The position numbers and the translations under genes were made by a program. Of a DNA stretch of 64,000 nt, positions 9,435-18,520 are shown one piece after another (position 1 is the first letter of the stretch; the number at the start of each line of letters is the position of its first letter). Below the pieces are notes generated by a model. The model was not told the origin of the DNA and searched no databases. It saw only the letters and a program-made list of their open reading frames with translations. This stretch comes from Adiantum capillus-veneris. Lineage: Eukaryota; Streptophyta; Polypodiopsida; Polypodiales; Pteridaceae. Where the stretch lies: NCBI GenBank assembly GCA_014529385.2, contig CM043958.1:77128669-77192668 (forward strand), read 5' to 3'.

Positions 9435-11335
9435 TCAAGAAACCTAAACTAGGAAAAAACACGAGCGTCTTGTGAAGTTATCCTTTAACTTCCTCTAGGA
9501 TCTCCTAGAGTAGAAACTTTCTTTTAAAACCGCATAGCTTAAGATTGTCGTCTTTTGCTGTGTAGAGGTAGCTTGGAAGTAATTGTACTTGCTGAGTGCC
9601 TTTAGGATTGTAGGATTGTAGAATTAGATTAGGATTTTGAGAATGATTGATGGCCGAGACAAGTCTTAAGATCAAAGCTCAAAAAACCATTAAAAACAAG
9701 AAAACGAGTGTTTGTGGACACTTTTCACAACCCCAATGCAGGGTAAGTAGAATCCGAGGTGGAATTCAGAACATTGCTCTCTTCAAAAGAATCAATTGTG
9801 AGTTGTTATGTGAAGTTGTAGAATTTCAGGACGACGGCTAGAAATAGGACGAAAAGACTGCCAACCACTCAATCCGACTGGAGAGTATGCTTAAAAGTTG
9901 TATGAACCAGTGGGTAAGCTCAAGGACACATTGAGGTAGAAATTTCAAGAGTTTGCAAAAACTCAGATTATTTACTTTTTCTTGACATTTTAGGTCAAAT
10001 TAAGTTTTGACTTGACTCAGAGGCTTAAAATAGCTCATGAAAAGACTGTCCAATGAAAAAGTTCAAAAAAAGTGTTCATTTTAGGCCTAAAATAAATAAT
10101 CATGATTATTTTCTTTCTGCTCAAAATTGACCAAGGTTGAGACCAGAGACTCTATGCATGTGTACAAACAACTTTGTAAAGGTCCATAGAATTTGGATCA
10201 CCAGATTGACCAAAAACTGGTAAAAACTAAAGTTTGTACTGACTTTTGGGAACTTGAGTGTAAATTTGGAAAATTTTTATTCAAACTCAATGAAACTTTA
10301 TTCATAGGCTTATAATGATGTGATAGATATGTGTACATGTTCACTTGACCAAAAAGATGCGAAAATTTACAAGATATAAATAATTACAATTATTTACATT
10401 TGCCCCATTTTTCAACTTTGCAAAATTTGCAAAGTCAGTCTGCGGATACAAAACTGATGCATTTGAACAGAAATTGTCCAAACTTGATGGAACTTGGCTA
10501 GGGAGTTTAAGTTGAGATACTGAATAGATATGTGTCAAGATTGAGACAAAAACTTGCAAAAAAAGTCGTTGGAGTAAATAATAGTGATTCTTTATATCTG
10601 CTACAAAAATTATTAATCTTGCACATTTGAGTATACCACAAGGTCAAGCATATCAAGTAGACTACACAAATCATTTTTTGTGAAATTTGGATCACAAAAG
10701 TGAGACTTAAGCAAGATTCTTGAAAATCAAGTCTGCGGACACGAAACAGTTGATAAACTTGAACAAATTTCATCCAAACTCATTGAAACTTGTCTAGGGA
10801 CCTTAACAGGTTGTATACTTGGCAAATCAAGCCAAAAAGTGTAAAAAACTGAGAAAAGTAAATAATCGAGCTTATTTACTACTGCTACACAAAGACACCA
10901 TTTTTTATTATCAAACTTGTATATTGTTAGACCAACATAATACAAGGCCACCGGGCAATTTTGGATTCAATCGGATCCAAATTGGTACATGTTCACTCGG
11001 TTTTCAATTTGCAGATTAGTCCTTTGACTTTTTGCAAAAGTAGAATCTGAAAGTCTCAACTGCTGGCTCACATAGCTCGATTTGAAGTGATACACATAAA
11101 CCAATCACAATAGTTAGCAAAAACTATACAGTCTTTGTGAAAGAATAGCTAACTTGATCAAAATTGATACATAAATCAGGTTACAAACAAGGAATTTACA
11201 GCTTGATAGAATTTGCAATCAAGTCAAGTGGAAGAAATTGACAACAAGTCAATCCGATGGCAAGTACTCTATCTAGGGCTTCACAAGTCTTTATGAACCT
11301 TAGATCTGGTCGTATACTAGGAAACCAAGGCATAT
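9435..11335 (+). other. Long leader of gypsy-young with diverged repeats
   Basis: About 1.9 kb without a credible gene. It contains diverged repeats of roughly 290 bp (GTCTGCGGA at about 10438 and 10731; GAACTTGGCTAGGGA-like at about 10492 and 10789). Most carry an AT-rich palindrome of the form GTAAATAAT-N4-ATTATTTAC, at about 10093-10112, 10376-10396, 10574-10592 and 10857-10880. One more palindrome copy is in the 3' non-coding region at 23825-23846. Confidence 0.7.
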
Positions 11336-13862
11336 TTGGAGAAACCTCCAATAGAGTATCCACCGAAGAGTGTTAATCAAGGTGAGCACTTGGGCACTAT
11401 CCTTGAAGAATTCTCAGATACTTTTTTAGAATCAACATCTGAAATGTCTTCCTATTCGATTCACTCAGAAATCGGAACGATAATGCGCTATAAGCATATA
11501 ATCTCTTTTTATAAGACCAATCGCCATGGAGCTCACATTTACATGGATCCTAACGAAGAGTATGCTATTCGCATTGATGACCATGGTATTGAGTTTGAAG
11601 AGGAAATCATGGCAAACAAACAAGAAAAAATGTACATGGATAGAAACAGAACTCAATATTTACAAGTTAAAAACCCTGACGTGATAGACAAATGGGGGTT
11701 AGAGGTAAACACCATAATTCCAGATATGGCAGCAAAGGAAGGACTACCAACTTTAGAATTCGAGGGATACGATCAAGTTGATTTGAAGCCTTTGAAACGG
11801 CTTAATATGGATAATCCTAGGATCGGAGTATATTGTTAGGAGGATAGAAATGTAAAGGATCTCCTATGGACTTCTCATGCCAAATCAGGGCAACTAACAC
11901 CCATGAATTAGATCATCTATATCTTCAAGATCAAAGATAAGGGTTCAACAGATCTACCAACCTACCTATTTAGGGATTGTTATAACAACATCTTTGCTAT
12001 GATGACTCCTGAGGAGGTGTAATAAACCAAATACCAAGGGTACTCCATAAGGGATTGGATATTGGGCCAAGGACCGGAAACTATTCCAAGAGATGAACTC
12101 CGCGAGAGAGCTTTTGAGAGTATTGTTAAGAAACCAGAAACCACCTCATCATGAAAAAAACCGAGTGACACTAAAGCCAGCCCAGGGCTACATGAGTCAC
12201 TATTTCCAAGAGATGAACTCCGCGAGAGAGCTTTTGAGAGTATTGTTAAGAAACCAAAAACCACCTCATCATGAAGAAAACCGAGTGACACTAAAGCCAA
12301 TCCAGGGCTACATGAGTCACTATTTCCAACAGACTGGTTTGAAGGACTCGGAACATGACCAACTACCAGGAGACCAGGGGTTGAACCAAATAGACGTGTT
12401 AGACTAGTTGATTTTTAGAAATGGGTCAAAAAATACAGTGGATCTGGGGATCCATACGACCACTTAGCAAGCTTTAAGCAAGTGCTAAGAGCAGAATGCA
12501 TATTCGATTTCCATACTCAATTGGAGGGATTTAGAATGACATTAAAAGGAAAAGCATTGACATGGTTCCAAAACATTCCACCAAGGTCAATCATAGACTT
12601 AAATATATTAGCTCAAGGATTTGTAGCTGCTTGTTTCAAAATCGGGATCAAACACAATACGCTAGCTCAAAAACAAAAACAAAAACAAGGTGAGTCTGTT
12701 GGGGATTGTGCAACTCGAATGAAACAATACATCCAAAGATGCCCAGAGCTAGAGATACCTGCAGAAGAAAGACTAGTATCATTGTTTCTAGAGGGATTGT
12801 TAAACAAAGAACTTCATGCTATATTGTATAGCAAGAAGCATACAACCCTAGAAGAGTGTGTGTCAGATGCTATTGACTTAGGAGACAATTGTGATATTTT
12901 CAATGAAGAAGATGTCCCTAAGGATAACCAAAGCAAGAAAACAACATCCACCAAGCCAACACAAGTGGAAATGGCTGCTGCAGTACCACTTTCAGCCATA
13001 TAAGACATGCTCAAAAGGATGAATAACATGAAAAAAGAATCTATGAGGGGACCAAGACAAGGGATACCTCAACAAGAACAACCAATTAGGCCGCAGAAAT
13101 GGTGTACAATCGAGGGTAAATGGACCAACCATGAGACTAATGAGTGCTATTACTGACCAAAGTATGATGGGAATGTTTATTACATGCCTATGAGGCCACA
13201 AGGACAACCCATGTACAGATATGAGCTTAATATGGCCCCAGTTTAAAGACCACCGATGGGTATGGAAAGACCTCAACCCGTGTTGGGTCAACAACCTCCA
13301 TATCCAGGATATAATGCAGTGCCTGTAGAGTACATGCATCCAAAGGGAGTTATAGATGAATAAGCTAGTGCCTGTTACACCCTATACTGAGCCTAGTCCA
13401 TCTACAGTAATGGTAGAAGGAGAGTGGTATAATTCACATCCACCACCAATGGAAGAGCCTGTGACTTATACTACACCAGAGATTGCACCAATGTATTATG
13501 TAGCTAATCAAGGTGTTAGATCTCCAATGGTAAGACCCATGATTGAGCCAAGAACTAGAAACTGTCATAATTATGGTGTAGATGATCATTGGAAAAATGA
13601 ATGCCTAGAGCCTGATAAGAACCTCAAGCCAGCTGAAGCTTATTGTATTCAATGTTGCAAAAAAGGAGGACACTTCCCAGAGGATTGTCTAAAAAATCCT
13701 TTAAACAAGGGTAAAACAATAGTGAACGTAGTCCAAGTGATACCTAGTAGCTCTTATGAGAGTGAACTGATTGTTCCAATCAAGGTAATCACCAGATCCC
13801 AGGCTAAGAAAAAGAAACATAACTCCTCTAATGATTCAAAAAATACAAAAAATTTCTCTTAA
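11336..13862 (+). pseudogene. gag region of gypsy-young
   Basis: The structural protein of the particle. A first frame, 11336-11839 (167 codons), is acidic and unrecognised. After stops, 12410-13003 holds a Retrotrans_gag-type core (DPYDHLASFKQ, FHTQLEGFRMTLKGKALTWF, then GESVGDCATRMKQYIQRCPEL). Near 13555-13690 are two zinc-knuckle-like motifs: CHNYGVDDHWKNEC, in which the second Cys is Tyr, and CIQCCKKGGHFPEDC, with one extra residue. Stops at 11837, 13001, 13156 and 13244 break it. A 40-codon in-frame tandem duplication lies at 12086-12325. The product would package element RNA. Confidence 0.75.
12086..12325 (+). repeat. 120-bp in-frame tandem duplication in gag
   Basis: The unit starting CCAAGAGATGAACTCCGCG occurs at 12086 and again at 12206, period 120 bp (40 codons). 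The two copies differ at only a few positions. Confidence 0.95.
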
Positions 13863-13895
13863 AAGACCAGGAGAAGCAGAAACAAAAGGTATGAG

Positions 13896-14603
13896 ATGAG
13901 AAAACAAAAACAAAGGTCTAAAATTGAGGAGAAAGCAAAGAAGCTATTCCAGGAAAAGGTGAAAGAAATTGGAAGCAAAATCAAAGAAACCACCGTGAAA
14001 TCTGGAGGATCAAATTTGGTTGACAAATTTTTTGAGCCAATTAATGTAGCCTTGGAAGCTTACCAAGTGGGACTTAAAGCAGACTAAAACATGTAAAACA
14101 AATGAAAAAATTATCCTTCTCCAGACATGGAAGCAGCTAAGCTTGAAGCTTATCAAAATTTGGTAAGAATCACGCAAGAGATGCTGGAAAAACAAAAACC
14201 CAAGCTCGAGAGTATGGAAAAACCTGAAGAGCTCGTGGTAGGAACCAATAAAGAAAAATCCAAAGTGGTGATAGATCCCCACCTTGAAACAAGAGAGCTA
14301 GAACTTATAGTGCCGGACATCGAAGATACCTTAGACGGAATTCCATTCGTAGAAGAAGATTGGCCAGGACACTTATGGGAAAAGGTTAGAGAGATTAATG
14401 ATGGGAGCCTAACTCTAAAGTCAGCTCCTATAGAGGAAGTTTGGTTAGACAATCTACCTCCAGATATGGACATGGATGTACAATCCTTGTATGGGGATTG
14501 CGGATCTGAAGCTTCAGGAATGTCTAAACCATTGACCTTGAAAATAGTACCCTCTTACTTGGGAGATAACGAAGATGAATCCATAGTGTGTAAAACCACT
14601 TGA
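13896..14603 (+). pseudogene. gag C-terminal charged region (gypsy-young)
   Basis: Two frames, 13896-14087 (Lys-rich, EEKAKKLFQEKVKEIGSKIK) and 14127-14603 (acidic, EARL/ELIVPDIEDTLDG...). They sit between the zinc knuckles and the protease. Charged, probably partly helical linker sequence; no domain recognised. A stop before 14127 separates them. Confidence 0.45.
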
Positions 14604-14749
14604 GTAAAAAGAGCGGAAGAGATCCTAGAAGTAGACAATATTCATTCAATCATGTCTACACCCATTTAGTGCACTCTTACTTTAGGAGAACTGTTGAAAA
14701 TCAGTCCATATTTATGGAATGATCTACAGAAAACTTTCGAGAAGGTGGG

Positions 14750-15350
14750 AATAACAGGGCTAATCGCAAAAAGTTTGGGAAAATTGAAACACAAAATGGA
14801 TACCAAGGAGATTCGATCTGTTCCAATGAACAAAGTCGGAGAATAATATGAAGGGGAAGAAGGCAACACATACCTTCTAGTGAAAAATAATGACATAGAA
14901 ACCATGGCAATACTGGATAGTGGGGCAGGCATAGCCATAGCCACGAAAGCAGTATGAGAATCTTGGGGACAACCAGCCATTAGACAAACTCAAATGAAAT
15001 TGCAATTGGTTGATGGACACATCAAAAGACCCTTAAGACTGCTTGAAAAAGTGATAGTTAATTCCTATGGGATTGAATATCAACACACTTTTTCCATAGT
15101 AGACTTTGGAAAGAAACTCAATTACGAAGTCATATTGGGAAGACCTTTTATGCGACAAGTACAACTCATCCAAGATTGGAAAAACAATTATCTGTACTTG
15201 AAGCAAGTAGGATCGATAACAAGGGTTAATCTAAAAGATCACACTTATAGAGATGTCATGAAAATGCCCATACAAGAATTTGATTCAGTTTCTTCGGCTG
15301 AAACTAAGCTTCCATCTTGATTGAGCAAAGACACTCCTATTTGGATGTGC
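14750..15350 (+). pseudogene. Aspartic protease, conventional position (gypsy-young)
   Basis: Retropepsin between gag and the RT/RNase H part. It shows ETMAILDSGAGIAIATKAV with the catalytic DSGA (Asp codon 14916-14918), then a TGA at about 14956 where TGG would be expected, MKLQLVDGH, KLNYEVILGRPFMR (hydrophobic-hydrophobic-G motif) around 15115-15160 and IQDWKNNYLYLKQVGSITRV. The active site is intact but the nonsense codon truncates it. Its normal role is to cleave Gag-Pol into mature proteins. A second, unrelated-position protease-like domain occurs at 21505-21993. Confidence 0.85.
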
Positions 15351-16045
15351 GGAGCTTCAAAAAATGGGAGCTTAAAACGAGAAGAATGTATCGTAGAAAG
15401 GGATTGCACGGATGAAGCCTATGTACCTGAACCCTTTCCAGAGCATTTGTTTGAGCCATTTGAGTGGACTCAAATTTTAGCGACAATGGATGTATGTGTA
15501 AATACGTCTATGCCTACTCAATTTTGCAATGAGGACGGCTATCATATAATTCCTATCCAAATAATCTCAACCCTTCACACCGAAGAAAAAATTTCGGAAC
15601 CCAAGGACTTGATGAAAGCTCAACAAGTCTTTTCAGACCTCTACTATGATGCAGCAGATGAGTTAGAAGAACACTTAGCTACCTCAAATGATTCGGGGTT
15701 GGAAAAAGAACATGTGAGAGCTAAGCTACTCATGAAAGGAAGGGAGGAAAAGTTTTCTGACTTTCCTAACCAGAAACTGAGAAGACAAAAATGGTATAGA
15801 AGAAAAAGAGACACTAGAAATTTGAAAGCTAGAACTATGCCATCATTCTCCAGTAGAACACAATTCTTGATGTAGATAGATGCACATGATTGTGTCAAGG
15901 AAAAAATCACTGGTAGATATCCTTCAAACAAAAATCCAAAAATATCAAAAACATCAAGAAGAATGAGAAAGAAAACTCAAGCAAAACCTAAAAACCAGGA
16001 CAAGGATTCAACCATGCCACGAGTTGAACGAAGAAAGAAATATCA
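15321..16045 (+). pseudogene. Protease-RT basic linker (gypsy-young)
   Basis: A frame of 184 codons (15321-15875), then more in the same frame after a TAG at about 15873. The first part is acidic and mixed (IWMCGAS, HLFEPFEWTQILATMD); the end is very basic (KLRRQKWYRRKRDTRNLKAR, then RMRKKTQAKPKNQDK). It is collinear with gypsy-old 7100-6490. No catalytic motif is seen. Confidence 0.6.
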
Positions 16046-16165
16046 AGAGTTGAAAAAATAAGAGATATTATTTAGAGTTCAACTGTCTTCTGTGTGAAGG
16101 GTTGAGATTATTTGGATGGGAATTTTGTTCAAGACTCTCATGGTTGATATTTTCCTATCTCTTAT
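16046..16165 (+). other. Site where the RT domain is deleted
   Basis: Only about 120 bp separate the basic linker from RNase H. The matching gap in gypsy-old is over 1 kb (about 6400-5240) and contains the RT motifs. The sequence resumes with TTTTCCTATCTCTTATGCTAG, matching the gypsy-old RNase H start. None of the RT motifs is present. Confidence 0.7.
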
Positions 16166-16677
16166 GCTAGTCGACAGTTGAACATGGCAGAAAAGAATTA
16201 TACCACTACCGAAAGGGAAGGACTAGGAATGATCTATGCCGTGAAAAAGTATAGACATTACCTATTAGCTAACAAGTTTGTCTTCTTCGTGGACCACCAA
16301 GCCTTATTGTACTTGGTCAACAAGCCATGCAACACAGGAAGAATAGTGAGATGGTTCATCATTCTTCTGGACCACCAAGCCTTATTGTACTTGGTCAACA
16401 AGCCATGCAACACAAGAAGAATAGTGAGATGGTTCATCATTATTCTAGAATTTGATTTCACTGTAGTTGTAAAAAAGGGCACCACTCATCAAAGAACAAA
16501 TCATTTGTCAAGGATTGTTTCAGGAGAACCACTTAAAGGAGTAGATGATGATCTACCAGATGCATATCTATTCTCCGTAGAAATGATACCTCGATGGTCG
16601 GAAAACATGGTATCATTGATGACCATAGCTCAATTGGATTCACAAATATCACTTCCTATTACAATCAGATTAATTGA
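16166..16677 (+). pseudogene. RNase H domain (gypsy-young)
   Basis: SYAS.QLNMAEKNYTTTEREGLGMIYAVKKYRHYLL, then FVFFVDHQALLYLVNKP, which is duplicated, and NHLSRIVSGEP. This is the typical gypsy RNase H C-terminal half, as in many plant elements. A 26-codon in-frame tandem duplication (DHQALLYLVNKPCNT unit at 16292 and 16370) inserts an extra copy around an active-site acidic residue. The frame (16178-16777) is otherwise open. Without RT the enzyme would not function. Confidence 0.85.
16292..16447 (+). repeat. 78-bp in-frame tandem duplication in RNase H
   Basis: GACCACCAAGCCTTATTGTA starts at 16292 and again at 16370; period 78 bp, only a few differences between copies. Confidence 0.95.
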
Positions 16678-16890
16678 GCAATCGGCTATGTATCAATTAC
16701 TAGTTGGAAGGTTGTACAAAAGAAATCGAGATGGAATATTGCTCTTATGCATTAATCCTGAGGAGAAAACCCAATAACTAAGTCCATAGTAGGACTTCAC
16801 TTTGCTAAAATCCAAACTATGCAAAGGATCTTGAGACTTGGAGTATTCTGGCCAACTATGAGGAGTGATGTTCATTCTTTTGTGAAAAAA
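16678..16890 (+). pseudogene. First HHCC module, 5' part, cut by the mitochondrial insertion (gypsy-young)
   Basis: YQLLVGRLYKRNRDGILLLC, VGLHFAKIQTMQRILRLG and VFWPTMRSDVHSFVKK can be read up to 16890. The module resumes at 20008 with SNCPQCQKQ, supplying the C-x2-C pair. The first His of the H-x6-H pair seems lost here (AAG in place of a His codon); it is kept in gypsy-old. Reading across the insertion shows the family sequence was contiguous before mitochondrial DNA entered. Confidence 0.7.
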
Positions 16891-16984
16891 TGGAACGCAT
16901 GAAAGAGCTCATTTGTTTTTCAGGTAGTATTTGTAAAGAAAGTGCACTTTGCATTAACCCCTTCCTCGCTAACGCGACGTTTTT

Positions 16985-17021
16985 CACTCACTCACGCGAT
17001 ATTGCTGGATCGGGCTTTCGT

Positions 17022-17053
<32 letters not shown>

Positions 17054-17075
17054 TATGGAGTCTGGGCCGTGTCTG
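16985..17075 (-). pseudogene. rrn18: Mitochondrial 18S (SSU) rRNA fragment
   Basis: The plus strand reads CACGCGATATTGCTGGATCG, GGGCTTTCGTCCATTGTCCA, ATATTCCCCACTGCTGCCTC and AGTCTGGGCCGTGTCT, the antisense of the conserved SSU segment around the universal 338-360 region. The CAATGGGCGAAAGCCCGATC form with AATATTGGACAATGG is mitochondrial or alphaproteobacterial; plastid 16S has a different sequence at this place. Only about 90 bp are present. Confidence 0.85.
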
Positions 17076-17237
17076 GAAAAAGTTAAATATTTATAAAACA
17101 ACCATAATTTTAAATATGGGTGTTCAATACCTATTTGTTCTAGTTGTACCCGGGCTGCATTTCCTGCTGTTGCAATATCAAATAGCATTTTGTTGGTTTT
17201 TTTGCTTTGCCTTTTATCCGAGCTTGTGATACTTAGA

Positions 17238-17500
17238 CCGTAAGGGAAATTCCAGATATTAAAAACTATCCAAAGGCTATCACCTTCTTTGGCCAGATCT
17301 TCCAACCTGCATCTAATGAACCGCAAGGTTCACTTAAGTGTGCGTTATACCTTATGCAGTTAGCAAAGATGATGCCAACTCCAAATGTAGAGTTGGGTAA
17401 GATGGGACTCAAATTAGAGGCTGCTAGTAAAGTAAGATTATTCGCTATCCTGGATTCCATTTCCCAAAGACTCTTGCAACCATTCTTTTCTTTTGTCTCT
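17238..17500 (+). pseudogene. Mitovirus-like RdRp fragment (endogenous RNA-virus remnant)
   Basis: An open stretch of about 80 codons without a start. Near its end is ELGKMGLKLEAASKVR, followed by a short hydrophobic piece with FAI, D, Q and LLQP in order. The order G-K-x-x-x-K-x-E-A-A-x-K-V-R-x-F-A then D-x-x-x-Q-x-L-L-x-P is the signature ahead of the RdRp palm in mitoviruses (Mitoviridae). Remnants of such viruses are known from plant mitochondrial genomes, which fits the neighbouring rrn18, rrn26 and trnA. Only a small part of an RdRp is present and it is not functional. The rest of the virus genome is not seen. The call is by motif, not by search. Confidence 0.65.
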
Positions 17501-17597
17501 CTTTTGTAGTTTTCTTTCGTGTAGGCATCAGTGTGTCTCTCTTTCTTGCTTGCGTGCTAGGGGATTTCTTAGATTAGTTTTTCTCTGGTATCGTTTT

Positions 17598-17673
17598 GCG
17601 ATGATGGGCAAGAGTTCACATCGACGGGAAGGTTTGGCACCTCGATGTCGGCTCTTCGCCACCTGGGGCGGAG
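17598..17673 (+). pseudogene. rrn26: Mitochondrial 26S (LSU) rRNA fragment, domain V
   Basis: GGTTTGGCACCTCGATGTCG and GCTCTTCGCCACCTGGGG follow CAAGAGTTCACATCGACGGG. These are the peptidyl-transferase-centre region of bacterial-type LSU rRNA, in a plant mitochondrial form (CTCTTCGCCACCTGGGG). About 75 bp, sense strand. Confidence 0.85.
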
Positions 17674-17882
17674 GGAGACACGGGGAAAGCATAGCTTTCC
17701 CTTCTCCATGCATGCAATTTATTTTAGGCCTTTCTAAGCAAGTGTTCCTCTAAAGCAAAGAAAGGAACAACGCCGCTGTATAGCCCGCGCCGCAAGATTC
17801 AATAACCAGGATCGCCACACAAATTCTTTGCTTTAAAAGAAAAGTTTGCCTATATGATACGTGTTGCACATGAAACGAGGGC

Positions 17883-17955
17883 GGGGGCGTAGTTTAATTG
17901 GTAGAACGCATGTTTTGCAAGCATGAAGTTATTGGTTCAAGTCCGATCGTCTCCA
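17883..17955 (+). tRNA. trnA: tRNA-Ala (UGC), mitochondrial type
   Basis: A 73-nt cloverleaf. Acceptor arms GGGGGCG (17883-17889) and CGTCTCC (17948-17954), discriminator A. D-arm GTTT/GAAC. Anticodon stem CATGT/GCATG around loop TTTGCAA, anticodon TGC. Variable AAGTT; T-arm ATTGG/CCGAT with loop TTCAAGT. The acceptor has G3-U70, the alanine identity pair. It lies inside the NUMT. No CCA is encoded. It is structurally intact, but expression from nuclear DNA is doubtful. Confidence 0.85.
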
Positions 17956-18001
17956 TTCGTATACAGATTAGCACATTAAATTTATAACTAGGCTAGGACA
18001 A

Positions 18002-18310
18002 CTACACCACTTTCGAAGTTTTTCTGCCATCCCAATAGCCTGTTGAGCGCTTTTCCTTCTTTTCTTTGGGAATAGGTGGAAGGGCCTTGTAGATTATGAA
18101 TAAAAGCAATATCATAAACACTAACCCTGTAGCAGCCACAGCTACGACTATTGCTAGTGCAGACTCAGGGAATTTGACTCGACGGGGTAATCCGTGATAG
18201 ATAGATAGATCGTAGGGTTTGGTTTTATAGTATACGAGGGATACATGTGTATCCGGGCATATGCGGGCTGCCGACATCTGCACAACAGATAAGCTACTCT
18301 TAAGGCCCAT
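18002..18310 (-). CDS. Hypothetical ORF in the NUMT with one membrane segment
   Basis: A 102-codon frame with one strongly hydrophobic stretch (ALAIVVAVAATGLVFMILLL) followed by a basic, Lys-rich tail. I do not recognise it. It lies between trnA and an rrn26 fragment. It may be a chance frame or one of the unassigned ORFs that are frequent in plant mitochondrial genomes. Confidence 0.25.
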   Translation of the reverse strand: MGLKSSLSVVQMSAARICPDTHVSLVYYKTKPYDLSIYHGLPRRVKFPESALAIVVAVAATGLVFMILLLFIIYKALPPIPKEKKEKRSTGYWDGRKTSKVV

Positions 18311-18359
18311 ATCGAATCCATCCAGTAGATCATGGATGAGGCATCCTCATTCTGACGAC

Positions 18360-18520
18360 TAACTGATTGCTTAAGGACCTTAGCGTACGATCTGGGCTGT
18401 TTCCCTTTCGACTTTGGATCTTAGCACCCGAAGTCTGTCTGTACAAACCCATGGCCTGTATTCGGAGTTTCCTTGGGGTCGGTCAAGCTTTGGGCTACCC
18501 TAGCCCATTGAGTTTTTCGT
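18360..18520 (-). pseudogene. rrn26: Mitochondrial 26S (LSU) rRNA fragment, domain II
   Basis: The reverse complement contains GGAAACTCCGAATACAGGCC, TTCGGGTGCTAAGATCCAAA, GTCGAAAGGGAAACAGCCCA and GATCGTACGCTAAGGTCCTT, the conserved region around E. coli 23S 1020-1100. It is on the opposite strand from the domain V piece at 17598, so the two are not from one uninterrupted gene copy. Confidence 0.85.

Noticed and set aside
16985-17075. Plastid or bacterial 16S rRNA contamination
   Set aside because: The AATATTGGACAATGGGCGAAAGCCCGATC form fits plant mitochondrial SSU rRNA, and gypsy sequence continues in register on both sides, so it is an insertion rather than a contaminant.
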